DNA of 64,000 nucleotides from WGAB01 sp964406105 (GCA_964406105.1 CAYOQK010000062.1:4256-68255); one strand, 5' to 3'. Shown: positions 41,255-50,070, counted from the stretch's first letter. Translations and numbers: made by a program. Notes: generated by a model not told the origin, from the letters alone.

Positions 41255-42880
41255 CTAAGCGTCGGCCAGCAACGGGTATCGGCGTTCGTGGTGCTCCAGG
41301 GCGGCCCGGAGGAACCCCACGAACAAGGGGTGGGGGTTCAACGGCCGCGAGCGAAACTCTGGATGGTACTGGACGGCCACAAAAAAGGGATGCCCTGGGA
41401 TTTCTATGGCTTCTACCAGGTGCCCTTCGGTGCTTTCGGCAGCCACCCGAAGGCCTGCTTCTTCTAAAGGTTTCCTGACCTCAGGGTTGAACTCGTACCG
41501 GTGCCTGTGTCGTTCGGTGATCTGCAAACTGCCGTATATCTGGTGCAGCAGGGAACCTGGGGTTACCCGGGCGGTGTAGGCCCCCAGTCGTAGGGTGCCT
41601 CCGATCTGCCGTACGCCCTTCTGCTCGGGTAGCAGCACGATGACAGGATGGGAGGTTTGGGGATCAAACTCTGTGGAGTGGGCGTCAACCCAGCCCACCA
41701 CATGCCGAGCGAACTCAATGACCGCCACCTGCATGCCCAGACACAGGCCCAGATAGGGAAGCCCGTGCTCGCGGGCATAACGGGCCACTTGGATCATGCC
41801 CTCTACCCCGCGTTTGCCAAAGCCTCCCGGAACCAGCACAGCGTCCACATCCCGCAGATAGGCTTCAGCCCCCTCGCGTTCCACCCGTTGGGTGTCCACC
41901 CGCCGCAGGTGTACCCGCAACCGAAGATGGGCGGCGGCGTGGGTGATGGCCTCGTACACGCTTTTGTAGGTGTCCTTCATGTGCACGTACTTGCCAGCCA
42001 ACGCCACGGTAACCTCTTGGCGGGGGTGCTTGATGCGTTTAACCAGGTCTCGCCAGTCGTCCAGTTGGGGAGTGCCGGGCAGGTGCCACAGACGGGCGAT
42101 CACCTGGTCCACACCCTGCTTGTGGAGCACCAGAGGCACCTCGTAGATGGTGCCCACGTAGGGGATTTCAAACACATGGTCCACTGGCACGTTGGTGAAC
42201 AGAGCGATCTTCTCGCGAACCGCTTTGGGCAGGTGCTTTTCCGACCGGCAGAGGATAAAGTCCGGCTGGATCCCAATTTCGCGGAGTTTCATCACCGAGT
42301 GTTGGGTGGGTTTGGTTTTGAGCTCCTCCGCCGTGCCCAGATAGGGCACCAGGGTGAGGTGGACGAAGAGGGCGTTCTCCTTGCCGATGTCCAGGTGAAA
42401 CTGGCGAATGGCCTCCAGGAAAGGCAGACTTTCAATGTCTCCTACGGTGCCCCCGACCTCCACGATCACCACGTCCACGTCCTCCCGGGCGAGGCGGCGG
42501 ATCCGCTCCTGGATCTCGCGGGTGAGATGGGGCACCACCTGCACGGTTTTGCCAAGGAAACGGCCGGCCCGCTCCTTGAGGATGAGTTCGTAGTACACCT
42601 GGCCTGCGGTAACGTTGTTCTCGCGGTGCATGTCCTGGTGCAGGAATCGCTCGTAATGACCAAGGTCCAGGTCGGTTTCGGCGCCGTCCTCAGTAACAAA
42701 GACCTCACCGTGCTGATACGGGTTCATGGTGCCGGGATCCACGTTGAGATAGGGATCAAACTTCAGGGGCACCACCCGTAGCCCTCGTCGTTGCAGGAGC
42801 AACCCCAGCGAGGCGGTCAGGATGCCTTTGCCCAGGGACGAAACCACGCCTCCGGTGATGAACAGATATCGGACCGGCAT
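41255..42880 (-). CDS. pyrG: CTP synthase
   Basis: A 541-residue enzyme that makes CTP from UTP, ATP and glutamine. The synthase half has FITGGVVSSLGKGILTASLG, DPYLNVDPGTMNPYQHGEVFVTEDGAETDLDLGHYERF and EVGGTVGDIESLPFLEAIRQ. The glutaminase half has GGFGKRG, the nucleophile motif LGLCLGMQ, and a C-terminal QYHPEF with the catalytic His/Glu. Normal length. A promoter with the -10 only 6 nt above the ATG suggests a leaderless mRNA. Confidence 0.97.
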   Translation of the reverse strand: MPVRYLFITGGVVSSLGKGILTASLGLLLQRRGLRVVPLKFDPYLNVDPGTMNPYQHGEVFVTEDGAETDLDLGHYERFLHQDMHRENNVTAGQVYYELILKERAGRFLGKTVQVVPHLTREIQERIRRLAREDVDVVIVEVGGTVGDIESLPFLEAIRQFHLDIGKENALFVHLTLVPYLGTAEELKTKPTQHSVMKLREIGIQPDFILCRSEKHLPKAVREKIALFTNVPVDHVFEIPYVGTIYEVPLVLHKQGVDQVIARLWHLPGTPQLDDWRDLVKRIKHPRQEVTVALAGKYVHMKDTYKSVYEAITHAAAHLRLRVHLRRVDTQRVEREGAEAYLRDVDAVLVPGGFGKRGVEGMIQVARYAREHGLPYLGLCLGMQVAVIEFARHVVGWVDAHSTEFDPQTSHPVIVLLPEQKGVRQIGGTLRLGAYTARVTPGSLLHQIYGSLQITERHRHRYEFNPEVRKPLEEAGLRVAAESTEGHLVEAIEIPGHPFFVAVQYHPEFRSRPLNPHPLFVGFLRAALEHHERRYPLLADA

Positions 42881-42886
42881 GCGGCG

Positions 42887-42915
42887 ATTATCGGGCTCTT
42901 CCCGCCCCCCTGCAA
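42887..42915 (-). promoter_or_regulatory. Promoter of pyrG, predicted leaderless
   Basis: Minus strand: TTGCAG (42915-42910), a 17-nt spacer and GATAAT (42892-42887), then CGCCGC and the ATG at 42880. The expected start of transcription is at or next to the A of the ATG, and there is no ribosome site. Confidence 0.55.
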
Positions 42916-43062
42916 GCAGGTTCCCATTCCCTGTCCCTCATACACTGTGGTTTTGGCACGTCCCTCGGCTTCATCACTGTGATCAAGGGTTGTCGTGAAA
43001 CCAGAGGCCTTTGACGTTGTGCTCTGAGGGTAGAGGCAAAAAACGCCTTTAGAGGGGAAAAG

Positions 43063-43137
43063 TGGAGCGGGAGACGGGATTCGAACCCGCGACCCCTACC
43101 TTGGCAAGGTAGTGCTCTACCACTGAGCTACTCCCGC
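43063..43137 (-). tRNA. tRNA-Gly (GCC)
   Basis: Cloverleaf on the minus strand: acceptor stem GCGGGAG/CTCCCGC, D-arm AGCTCAGTGGTAGAGC, anticodon loop TTGCCAA, and T-arm GGTTCGAATCC. The discriminator T is followed by an encoded CCA. Confidence 0.97.
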
Positions 43138-43147
43138 GTGGGTGCAA

Positions 43148-43176
43148 ATTATACGAACCTCCCGCAGGGGATGCAA
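43148..43176 (-). promoter_or_regulatory. Promoter of tRNA-Gly
   Basis: Minus strand TTGCAT (43176-43171), a 17-nt spacer and a perfect TATAAT (43153-43148), 10 nt above the tRNA 5' end. Confidence 0.75.
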
Positions 43177-43636
43177 GCGAAGGGATGCAAAACCCCCAAG
43201 GACGCCGAACATCCGGCCTCGGTGATCTCCCGATGGAAAACCCCCAGTGCCTTTAAGGGAGGATCCGGGGTTCCCGGGCGAAGGCTGGCAAGACCCAAAA
43301 ACCGGAGGCTCAGGCTGGCTGGGTATCGCTCCGAGGGTCCGGAGGGTAGCCTGGCTCCACACCTGCAGATCTCAGCATTCCCCCGCCACAGAATCCCAAA
43401 AGGGAGCCTTGGGAATACGATTGGGCTCTGGGGCCGAGCCCATTCATCCGGGGCCCTGGGCTCCAGAGCCAGAAAGCTTTGGGCAATGGCTGCTTGTCCC
43501 CTTTCCACAAGGATCTGTCAAGAGGCCGGCACTCTTCCCCTTTCCCGAAGCCAACGGGAGGACAGAGAATAGGTTGGGTGTCCTTGCCTTTTGCTTCGGA
43601 GGCCCAAACAATCTGAAACCGAAACCGGAGGGAAAC
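43177..43636 (+). other. Long gap before the amidase gene, no gene supported
   Basis: An in-frame extension of the amidase runs through this stretch, but it has no family similarity or signal peptide and is rich in Pro/Gly/Trp. The notable element is a hairpin-forming region near 43425-43475 with GGCTCTGG and CCAGAGCC arms and an inner GGCC/GGCC pair. A weak promoter candidate is TTGCCT (43584-43589), 17 nt, AACAAT (43607-43612). Confidence 0.45.
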
Positions 43637-45373
43637 ATGAGGCTTTTGGGCAAGCGGTTTGTCTTGGATCCTGGCCACGGCCAAGGAGCCACAGGGGCCA
43701 TCGGCCGAGGGGGAACGCTGGAGTGTGAAGTGAACATTCGGGTCACCCGACACCTGCAGGGCTTGCTCCAACGGGCCGGCGCCACGGTTTGGGTAACCTG
43801 GGATGTACTGGAAGAGTGGACGTTGGAAAACCGGGCCCGTTTGGCTCGCCAGGTGGGGGCTGATGTGTTCATCTCGGTACACCATAATGCCACTGAACCC
43901 CCAGATCCCCTCCGCAATCGCATTGAGGTATACTACCCGTGGGAAAACCTGCCAGAGGCACGGGACCTGGCCGAGTACATCGGGCAGGCCTTGCACCAGT
44001 ACTCGGGCTTTTTCCTGGCTCCACCGATGCCGGCACGGTACCGGGTGCTCCGGGGGAACGTGCCCTTGAGTGTGCTTTTAGAACCCGGTTACTTGTCCCA
44101 TCGCGAAGTGGAACGGCTGTTGGCAGACCGCCGGTACCAGTTGGGTGAGGCAGAGGCCATCTTTGAGGGGATTGTGCGGTTCTTTGAGGCCCCCACGCCC
44201 AGGGTGCGACGCACGGTGGTGTTTCCAGGCGGAGTGCGCGTACGCCTGGCTGCTCCTGAGGCTGTGGAAGTGGTGGTTTGGAATCACGGGCTTCCCATAG
44301 CCCGAAAGCTGGTTACCCCGCCCCGAGAGACGATCTGGGTGCCCCTCCACCTGCCCAACGGCCGTCACTCGCTCCAGGTTGAGGTCCGGCCCCGCCAGGG
44401 CCGGAGTTGGAGCATGCCCACCACCTTGGAACTCCAGCACCGACCCGTACGGGTGAAACGGATCCGAGGGATCCAGGCCCCAGGGGTGGCCGGCATAGAG
44501 GTGCAGTATCTGGACTACCGGGGACGGCCAGTAGACCCCTCCACGGTGGTGGTCCCTCCAGGGGTTGAACACCGACGATTGTCCGCGGAGGGCTCCGAAG
44601 GCCCCAGGTTCCTTTTGCTTTCCTCCCAAGCCTTTACGTTGGCACCGCATTTTGGGAACGGTGGTGTGGAGTGGGGGCCCGGCTCGGCCTACCGATTGCT
44701 TCCCCTGCCTGGCCGATGGCTCCGATTTCAAACGCCAGAAGGGGTTCCCGTTCCCGAAACCCCCCAGGTGTCCCAGGCGCCTGAGGGGGTGGTGCCCCTA
44801 CCCGGGGGCTTGGGGGTACCCGAAGGAGCCCAGGGCCGCATCCAGGTGACGTTTCCCAGTTTCCGAGCCGTGGAGATCTCTTTGGCATCGGCGACCCCGA
44901 TCACGGTCTATCCCAAGCCTTTGGCGGGCCATCGGGTGGTAATCCTGCAATGGGATCTTTCCGAGGCCTGGCAGTCGGGGGTCGCTCGTGCAGCCCGCGA
45001 ACTTCAGGAACAGTGGGGTGTCCAAACGGTAGTGTGGCCCGCCCACCGAGTGCATCGGGATCCGTACCGGTTGGTGCTTGAAGTGGAGGCCTTGAACCCT
45101 TCGGCCATCGTACTGCTGGACACCTATTACCGGTGGCCGAGGGGGATCTATGCGTACTATCGCAGTGGGCCCTCGCGGCGGTTGGCCGAGGCGTTGGCTC
45201 AGGCATCACAGGATACCAGCACTCCCCTTCAGGCCCGCACGGGGTCCACGTACTTTTTGATTCAGGCGAACCCGCCCCGGGTACAAATCAACGGACTTGT
45301 GCCCGCGCCCGACCTGGCGCAGATCCTTCTCCAGGGCCTCGTGCGATTCCTACAGGATCACCAGGGTCGTTGA
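43637..45373 (+). CDS. N-acetylmuramoyl-L-alanine amidase with long C-terminal extension
   Basis: A 578-residue Amidase_3-type zinc enzyme that removes stem peptides from peptidoglycan. Zinc and catalytic motifs are in the first 180 residues: VLDPGHGQG (His14), the LECEVN Glu, FISVHHNA, and VLLEPGYLSHREVE. The remaining about 400 residues have beta-rich sequence without a known domain (strands such as RRTVVFPGGVRVRLAAPEAVEVVVWN). The last part has a Rossmann-like stretch, perhaps another binding module. No clear signal peptide is seen at the chosen ATG (GGAGGG ahead), which is odd for a cell-wall enzyme. First gene of an operon with tldE and the PBP4-type gene. Confidence 0.85.
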   Translation: MRLLGKRFVLDPGHGQGATGAIGRGGTLECEVNIRVTRHLQGLLQRAGATVWVTWDVLEEWTLENRARLARQVGADVFISVHHNATEPPDPLRNRIEVYYPWENLPEARDLAEYIGQALHQYSGFFLAPPMPARYRVLRGNVPLSVLLEPGYLSHREVERLLADRRYQLGEAEAIFEGIVRFFEAPTPRVRRTVVFPGGVRVRLAAPEAVEVVVWNHGLPIARKLVTPPRETIWVPLHLPNGRHSLQVEVRPRQGRSWSMPTTLELQHRPVRVKRIRGIQAPGVAGIEVQYLDYRGRPVDPSTVVVPPGVEHRRLSAEGSEGPRFLLLSSQAFTLAPHFGNGGVEWGPGSAYRLLPLPGRWLRFQTPEGVPVPETPQVSQAPEGVVPLPGGLGVPEGAQGRIQVTFPSFRAVEISLASATPITVYPKPLAGHRVVILQWDLSEAWQSGVARAARELQEQWGVQTVVWPAHRVHRDPYRLVLEVEALNPSAIVLLDTYYRWPRGIYAYYRSGPSRRLAEALAQASQDTSTPLQARTGSTYFLIQANPPRVQINGLVPAPDLAQILLQGLVRFLQDHQGR

Positions 45374-45415
45374 GCCTTGGTGGTCAGGGGCGTAAACTAA
45401 CGCCGGAGGCAAGGC

Positions 45416-46756
45416 ATGAGCGCAGAGGAACTCTTTGATCTCGCCCATCAGGTTCTTCGGGCTTCCGAGGCTGAGGCCACCGAGGTGGTGGTCATCCGTG
45501 AAGACGTGACCCTTACCCGCTACGCCAACAATCGCATTCACCAAAACACCCGTACCGACACCTTGGTGGTGGGGGTTCGCCTTACCGAGGGTCGGAAACA
45601 GGGCACAGGGTGGCTGCATCGGCCAGACCCAGAGGGGATCCGGCATCTTGTGCATCAGGTTCAGGGATCCTTGGCCTATGTGCCAGAGGACCCGGAAATC
45701 CCAGAGCCCTTTGGACCGGCGAGGACGATCCAGGAATGGCACGAGGACCCTGCAACACCAGAGGAACTGGCCGAGGTGGCCCGCCGGGTGTTTCAGCACG
45801 CGGGGGATGAGCGCCAGGCCTTCGGGATGGTTTCCACCGCCCGGGTGGAACACGTGTACTTGAACAGTGCCGGTGCTGAGGGGTACCGGCCCTTTACCGA
45901 CGTGTTGCTGAATGTGAGCATGAAGGCCGAGGGTGGAGGGTCCGGGTGGGCCCAGGCTGCCGCCCCCTCCCTGCAGGCCTTAGCGGTGGAAGAGACCGCC
46001 GAGCGAGCCGCCCGCAAGGCAGACCTTTCGCGACACCCCGAGCCGTTGGAGCCGGGGGTGTATCCGGTGATCCTGGAGCCTCTGGCTCTGTCTGAACTCT
46101 TGGCGTACCTGGCGTTCTTGGGATTTTCAGGCCGGCGGGTGCTGGAGAGGCGCAGCCCGCTGGCTGGACGCTTCGGGCAACGGGTGTTCTCGCCTCTCCT
46201 CACCCTGGAGGACCACCCCCTGGACCCTACCCTGTTTCCCTACGCCTTTGACTGGGAAGGCGTGCCCCGGCGACGCCTGACCCTGGTGGATCAAGGGGTG
46301 CCCACCCAACCCGTGTACAACCGCCGATGGGCCCGCAAGGCGGGCACCGAGTCCACCGGCCACGCGGTGTTTCCGTTCACCGATTGGATCAGCCCCACCC
46401 ACTTGGTGGTCCACCCTGGCCAAACCCCTGCCCGGGATCTGCTCCATCTGGCTGACCGTGCGATCCTGGTGACCCGCCTGTGGTACACCAACGTGGAGGA
46501 TCCCATGACGCTGACCCTCACGGGCATGACCCGAGATGGCACCTTTCTGGTGGAGAAGGGCAACATCGTCAAAGGCGTTCGCAACCTGCGGTTTACCCAG
46601 TCGGTGATGGATCTGCTAAAGGGCCCCTTCGTGTTTTCCCGAGAACGCGAAAGGGTTTCCGAAACCCTGTTCTACGATTTCCGGCTGCCGGCAGGATCCC
46701 TGGTGCCTTGGGCGTTCTTTGAAGCCTTCCGGTTCACCGGTGTCACGCAGTTTTAA
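45416..46756 (+). CDS. pmbA: TldE/PmbA-family protein
   Basis: A 446-residue protein of the TldD/PmbA family. In other bacteria the TldD-TldE pair is a protease that processes small peptides and ribosomally made toxins. Here N-terminal ATEVVVIREDVTLTRYANNRIHQN and the C-terminal ILVTRLWYTNVEDPMTLTLTGMTRDGTFLVEKGNIV are typical. The HExxxH metal motif of TldD is absent, as in TldE. No tldD partner is in the window. It starts 42 nt after the amidase and its end overlaps the next gene by 17 nt. Confidence 0.87.
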   Translation: MSAEELFDLAHQVLRASEAEATEVVVIREDVTLTRYANNRIHQNTRTDTLVVGVRLTEGRKQGTGWLHRPDPEGIRHLVHQVQGSLAYVPEDPEIPEPFGPARTIQEWHEDPATPEELAEVARRVFQHAGDERQAFGMVSTARVEHVYLNSAGAEGYRPFTDVLLNVSMKAEGGGSGWAQAAAPSLQALAVEETAERAARKADLSRHPEPLEPGVYPVILEPLALSELLAYLAFLGFSGRRVLERRSPLAGRFGQRVFSPLLTLEDHPLDPTLFPYAFDWEGVPRRRLTLVDQGVPTQPVYNRRWARKAGTESTGHAVFPFTDWISPTHLVVHPGQTPARDLLHLADRAILVTRLWYTNVEDPMTLTLTGMTRDGTFLVEKGNIVKGVRNLRFTQSVMDLLKGPFVFSRERERVSETLFYDFRLPAGSLVPWAFFEAFRFTGVTQF

Positions 46757-48098
46757 ACGCCTTCAGTGGTTTGCGTTGTGGGGGGTGCTGGCCTTTGCCT
46801 GTGCTCCCCGGGCCACCATGCCCACACCTCCCCAAGTGCAGGTGTTGGCCCAAACCCACGGGTTGGCCCAGGCCTGGATCGGTGTAGATCTCCGGAATTC
46901 CCAAGGCCGTCCTCTGCTGCAGTGGAACGCGGAGAAACTCTTTGTGCCGGCTTCCAATCAAAAGGTGCTCACCGCAGTGGCTGCCCTGGAGGTGCTGGGG
47001 CCAGATTACCGGTTTGTTACCCTGGTGCGCCGAACCTCACCGCGGGCGGTGGTGCTGCAATGTAGCGGTGATCCCTCGTTGACCTCCGAACACCTACGGC
47101 GGTTGGCCCTGCAAACCGCCCTGGCTTGGTCTGGCGACACCATAGACACCCTTTACCTGGATCCCTGGGCCTTGGATACGGTGCACTATGGGCCCGGATG
47201 GATGTGGGACGATTTCCCGTACGCCTTTTCCGCTCCCATCTCCGCAGCTACCCTGAACGAGAACGTGCTGTGGCTGTACTGTGGCCACGGCCTGTGCTTT
47301 GAGGACCCTAAGGTGCCGTTTCCCTTGCGGTTTGTCGTGGCCTCCCATCGCCGCTTGTCCTGGCATGGGGACACGCTGGTGGTGCCCGTGCCTGAGGGGG
47401 CGAACGCGGTGCGCACATACCGGGTTGTGCGGGAACCAGAGCGGTTCACCCTCCATGCATTTCGGGGTTTCCTCCGGGAGGCGGGTGTGGTGGTGAACCA
47501 CCTGGCTTGGTGGCCCATGGACCCCTCCCCAGCGCCCGCTGGCGACACCTTGGCACTTCACCGGTCGCTCCCGTTGCGGCGCTTGGTCGTCCACCTGCTA
47601 AAGGTGAGCGACAATCTGTACGCTGAGGTGCTCTTCAAAACCGTGGGGGCCGCGATGTACGGCAAACCCGGCACCTGGCAAAAGGGACAACGGGCCCTGG
47701 ATTCCCTTTGGCAGGCCTGGCACCTGCCGGTGTCCCTGGTGCGGGTTGCCGACGGTTCGGGCCTGAGTCGCTATAACCAAGTGGCCCCTGCCTTTTTAAC
47801 AACGCTTTTGGTGCGGATCCAACAACGCTCCTGGTTCCCTGACTTTCTGGCCGCACTACCTGTGGCCGGGCAGGACGGTACCCTGGAGGGTGTGGACTTC
47901 GGGGTGCCGGGCGGGGTACGAGCCAAAACCGGCACCATGACAGGTGTGCGGTGTTTGTCGGGCTACCTGTTCGTGCAAGGAGTGCCACAGGAGCCTTTGG
48001 TGTTTTCCCTCATGGCCAATCACACCGGGGTGCGGCGGGCCGTGGTGGATTCCCTCATCGGGGATCTACTCCGACGGATTCACCAGGCTGCTCCGTAG
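46740..48098 (+). CDS. dacB: D-alanyl-D-alanine carboxypeptidase, PBP4/DacB type (S13)
   Basis: A 452-residue exported class C penicillin-binding protein that trims or cuts peptidoglycan cross-links. The catalytic set is SNQK (residues 72-75, within VPASNQKVLT), SDN (about 290, KVSDNLYAEVLFK) and KTG (about 394, AKTGTMTG). The N-terminus has a hydrophobic stretch WFALWGVLAFACAP, which may be a lipoprotein signal. The start is uncertain: GTG at 46740 or TTG at 46719, both without a ribosome site and inside the end of pmbA. Convergent with the next gene (44-nt tail overlap). Confidence 0.88.
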   Translation: MSRSFKRLQWFALWGVLAFACAPRATMPTPPQVQVLAQTHGLAQAWIGVDLRNSQGRPLLQWNAEKLFVPASNQKVLTAVAALEVLGPDYRFVTLVRRTSPRAVVLQCSGDPSLTSEHLRRLALQTALAWSGDTIDTLYLDPWALDTVHYGPGWMWDDFPYAFSAPISAATLNENVLWLYCGHGLCFEDPKVPFPLRFVVASHRRLSWHGDTLVVPVPEGANAVRTYRVVREPERFTLHAFRGFLREAGVVVNHLAWWPMDPSPAPAGDTLALHRSLPLRRLVVHLLKVSDNLYAEVLFKTVGAAMYGKPGTWQKGQRALDSLWQAWHLPVSLVRVADGSGLSRYNQVAPAFLTTLLVRIQQRSWFPDFLAALPVAGQDGTLEGVDFGVPGGVRAKTGTMTGVRCLSGYLFVQGVPQEPLVFSLMANHTGVRRAVVDSLIGDLLRRIHQAAP

Positions 48099-48546
48099 GC
48101 CGATCCTGAAGCCACTGCCGGATCCGATGCAACACCTCGGGCACGGATCGGGCCACGACTTCGGACAGGCCAGGGCCATGGCCGAAGTCCTGCCCCACGA
48201 TCCCCAAGAAGCGGAGTTCTTGGGGAAGCCCGGGGTGCATCTGGGTGAGCCGAAGCCACTCCCAGAGCCCGAGACCATGGGTGGATACCCGAAGGTCTTG
48301 GGGAAGGCGGGGAAGATCCAGAAGGTCCAGGTCCACCACGGTTCCCGGATTCCACTGGAGACTGTGCACGGCGTCCAGCACCAGCACGCGGTCCTGGGGG
48401 TGCCAGGGAGCGGGCACTGGGAACACCTGGGCAGTGATGGGGTGCACCTCTGGGGGAAGAGAGGCCCGAAGAATCCCCACGAGATAAGGGCCTAAGCCAT
48501 CGTCCCGCCGGAAGGTGTTGCCGATGCCCAAGAGCCAACGGGCCAT
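48055..48546 (-). CDS. Hydrogenase maturation-type endopeptidase (HyaD/HycI family)
   Basis: A 163-residue protein of the M52 family that trims the C-terminus of NiFe hydrogenase large subunits. The signature GIGNTFRRDDGLG is at residues 7-19, with the metal-binding Asp about 16. A second Asp lies in LVLDAV (about 58), and the His in STHGLGL (about 90) completes the usual site. No hydrogenase or hyp gene is in the window. The C-terminal region overlaps the end of dacB on the opposite strand. The ATG at 48546 gives the normal start MARWLLGIGN. Confidence 0.83.
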   Translation of the reverse strand: MARWLLGIGNTFRRDDGLGPYLVGILRASLPPEVHPITAQVFPVPAPWHPQDRVLVLDAVHSLQWNPGTVVDLDLLDLPRLPQDLRVSTHGLGLWEWLRLTQMHPGLPQELRFLGIVGQDFGHGPGLSEVVARSVPEVLHRIRQWLQDRPTEQPGESVGVDPR

Positions 48547-48567
48547 GCCTAAAGGATACGGGGACGT

Positions 48568-48596
48568 TTGCAGGCTCTTTCGGGCCATTGGATAAT
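48568..48596 (+). promoter_or_regulatory. Promoter candidate for the DapB-like gene
   Basis: TTGCAG (48568-48573), a 17-nt spacer and GATAAT (48591-48596), about 36 nt before the ATG at 48632, with AAAAAGGAGG between. Confidence 0.5.
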
Positions 48597-48631
48597 TTCC
48601 GGTGTTCAAACCCAAAAAGGAGGCTTTCCTC

Positions 48632-49615
48632 ATGAAGGTGATCGTTTACGGGCTGGGGGAGATGGGCAAGCGGATGGCCGAACGCATCCTGGCCTCCGAG
48701 GCCTTGGAACTCGTGGGTGCCATTGACATTGACCCCGAGAAAGTGGGAAAGGACGTGGGAGAACTGTTGGGCCGCTCGCCCGTGGGCGTGGTGGTGGAAA
48801 AGGAAGCGGAGAAGGTTCTGGAAGAACATCCCGGCGCCTTTGTGGTGCACACCACCGTGTCCCAGTTGGAAAAAGCAGCCCCCCAAATCCTGCAGATCCT
48901 GGAGACCGGCCACTCAGGGGTGAGCACCACAGAGGAACTCTCGTATCCCTGGGTTCGGCATCCCGACCTGGCCCGAAAACTGGACTCGGTGGCCAAGGAG
49001 AAACAGCGCACCTTTGTGGGCACAGGGGTGAACCCCGGCTTTCTCATGGACTACTTCCCCGCGGTGGTGTCGGCCTTGTCCTCAGGCATTCAGGCCATCA
49101 CCGTGCGGCGGTACGTCAACGCTTCGCTGCGGCGCAAACCCCTGCAGGCGAAGATTGGTAGCGGACTCACCCCTATGGAATTCAAGCGCCTGTTTGACGA
49201 GGGCAAGATGGGCCACGTCGGGTTGGTGGAATCGGCCCAGTTGCTGGCCCGGTTGCTGCAGTGGGAGATCAAGGACCTCAAGGAAACCTGCGATCCCATC
49301 GTGGCCAACGAAACGGTGGAAACCCAGTACTTCCGGGTGGAGCCTGGGTTCGTGCGGGGCATGCGACACCAGGTCAAGGCGGTGGACACTCGGGGCCGAC
49401 GGATCCACCTGGACCTGGTGATGGCGTTGGATCACCCCGAACAGTACGACGAAGTGGAAATTGAAGGAACGCCGCCGGTGCGGGTGCGGTTCCCCGAAGG
49501 CGTGCACGGAGACATGGCCACCGTTAACGTCACCCTCAGTGTGCTCCGACGGGTGCCGGATCTGCCCCCCGGTTTATTGAACATGGCCGATTTGCCGCTG
49601 CCTATCCCTGTGTAG
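48632..49615 (+). CDS. DapB-like dehydrogenase, 2,4-diaminopentanoate dehydrogenase type
   Basis: A 327-residue NAD(P)-binding oxidoreductase. The N-terminal loop is YGLGEMGKRMAER, with TTVSQLEKAAPQI and GVSTTEEL. GVNPGFLMDYFP and the segment RRKPLQAKIGSGLTPMEFKRLFDEGKMGHVGL match the family that contains 2,4-diaminopentanoate dehydrogenase of ornithine degradation. These proteins are often annotated as dihydrodipicolinate reductase. The classic DapB lysine motif is not seen. Its substrate here is uncertain; no other ornithine-degradation gene is adjacent. Single gene with its own promoter and terminator. Confidence 0.78.
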   Translation: MKVIVYGLGEMGKRMAERILASEALELVGAIDIDPEKVGKDVGELLGRSPVGVVVEKEAEKVLEEHPGAFVVHTTVSQLEKAAPQILQILETGHSGVSTTEELSYPWVRHPDLARKLDSVAKEKQRTFVGTGVNPGFLMDYFPAVVSALSSGIQAITVRRYVNASLRRKPLQAKIGSGLTPMEFKRLFDEGKMGHVGLVESAQLLARLLQWEIKDLKETCDPIVANETVETQYFRVEPGFVRGMRHQVKAVDTRGRRIHLDLVMALDHPEQYDEVEIEGTPPVRVRFPEGVHGDMATVNVTLSVLRRVPDLPPGLLNMADLPLPIPV

Positions 49616-49635
49616 CGTTTCACTGATTTACCGCT

Positions 49636-49685
49636 GGGACGGCACTCCCGATGCCTTGATTTTGGGGGTGCCGTCCCTTATCTAT
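49636..49685 (+). terminator. Terminator after the DapB-like gene
   Basis: A 14-bp stem (49636-49649 with 49664-49677), a 14-nt loop and the tail TTATCTAT. It lies 20 nt after the stop codon and directly before the tRNA-Ser promoter (TATAAC at 49683-49688). Confidence 0.82.
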
Positions 49686-49695
49686 AACGGGCCAC

Positions 49696-49787
<92 letters not shown>

Positions 49788-49874
49788 CTTCTTTTCTAAC
49801 TCTGAGACCAAGTTCCAGGGCGTTGGATTCCCGGAGACCTTTGGGAAGCCCAGAAACAACGGAGGAGGATAGCG

Positions 49875-50060
49875 ATGCCCGCACCGAAACGCCGTCATTC
49901 ACGGGCCCGGAGCCGAAAGCGCAGGACCCACTATAAAGCCCAGGCTCCTGCCACTTCCCGGTGCCCTCATTGCGGTCAGCCTAAACCCCCGCACCAGGTG
50001 TGTCCCCACTGCGGGTACTATCGGGACAAGGTGGTGCTCGTAGTGGAGTCCGAAGTCTAA
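49875..50060 (+). CDS. rpmF: 50S ribosomal protein L32
   Basis: A 61-residue ribosomal protein. The N-terminal PAPKRRHSRARSRKRRTHYK and the zinc ribbon CPHCGQPKPPHQVCPHCGYY (four Cys) are the hallmark of the zinc-binding L32 form. GGAGGAGG precedes the ATG. It is followed 10 nt later by plsX, the usual rpmF-plsX pair. The usual first member, yceD, is elsewhere (13719). Confidence 0.96.
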   Translation: MPAPKRRHSRARSRKRRTHYKAQAPATSRCPHCGQPKPPHQVCPHCGYYRDKVVLVVESEV

Positions 50061-50070
50061 GGATCCCTGG

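Noticed and set aside
43031..43051. Hairpin downstream of tRNA-Gly as a terminator
   Set aside because: The 7-bp stem with a T-rich loop has no T-run after it on the minus strand; too weak to call.
43247..43636. 130-codon N-terminal extension of the amidase
   Set aside because: No signal peptide or domain, unusual composition, and a good ribosome site exists before the ATG at 43637.
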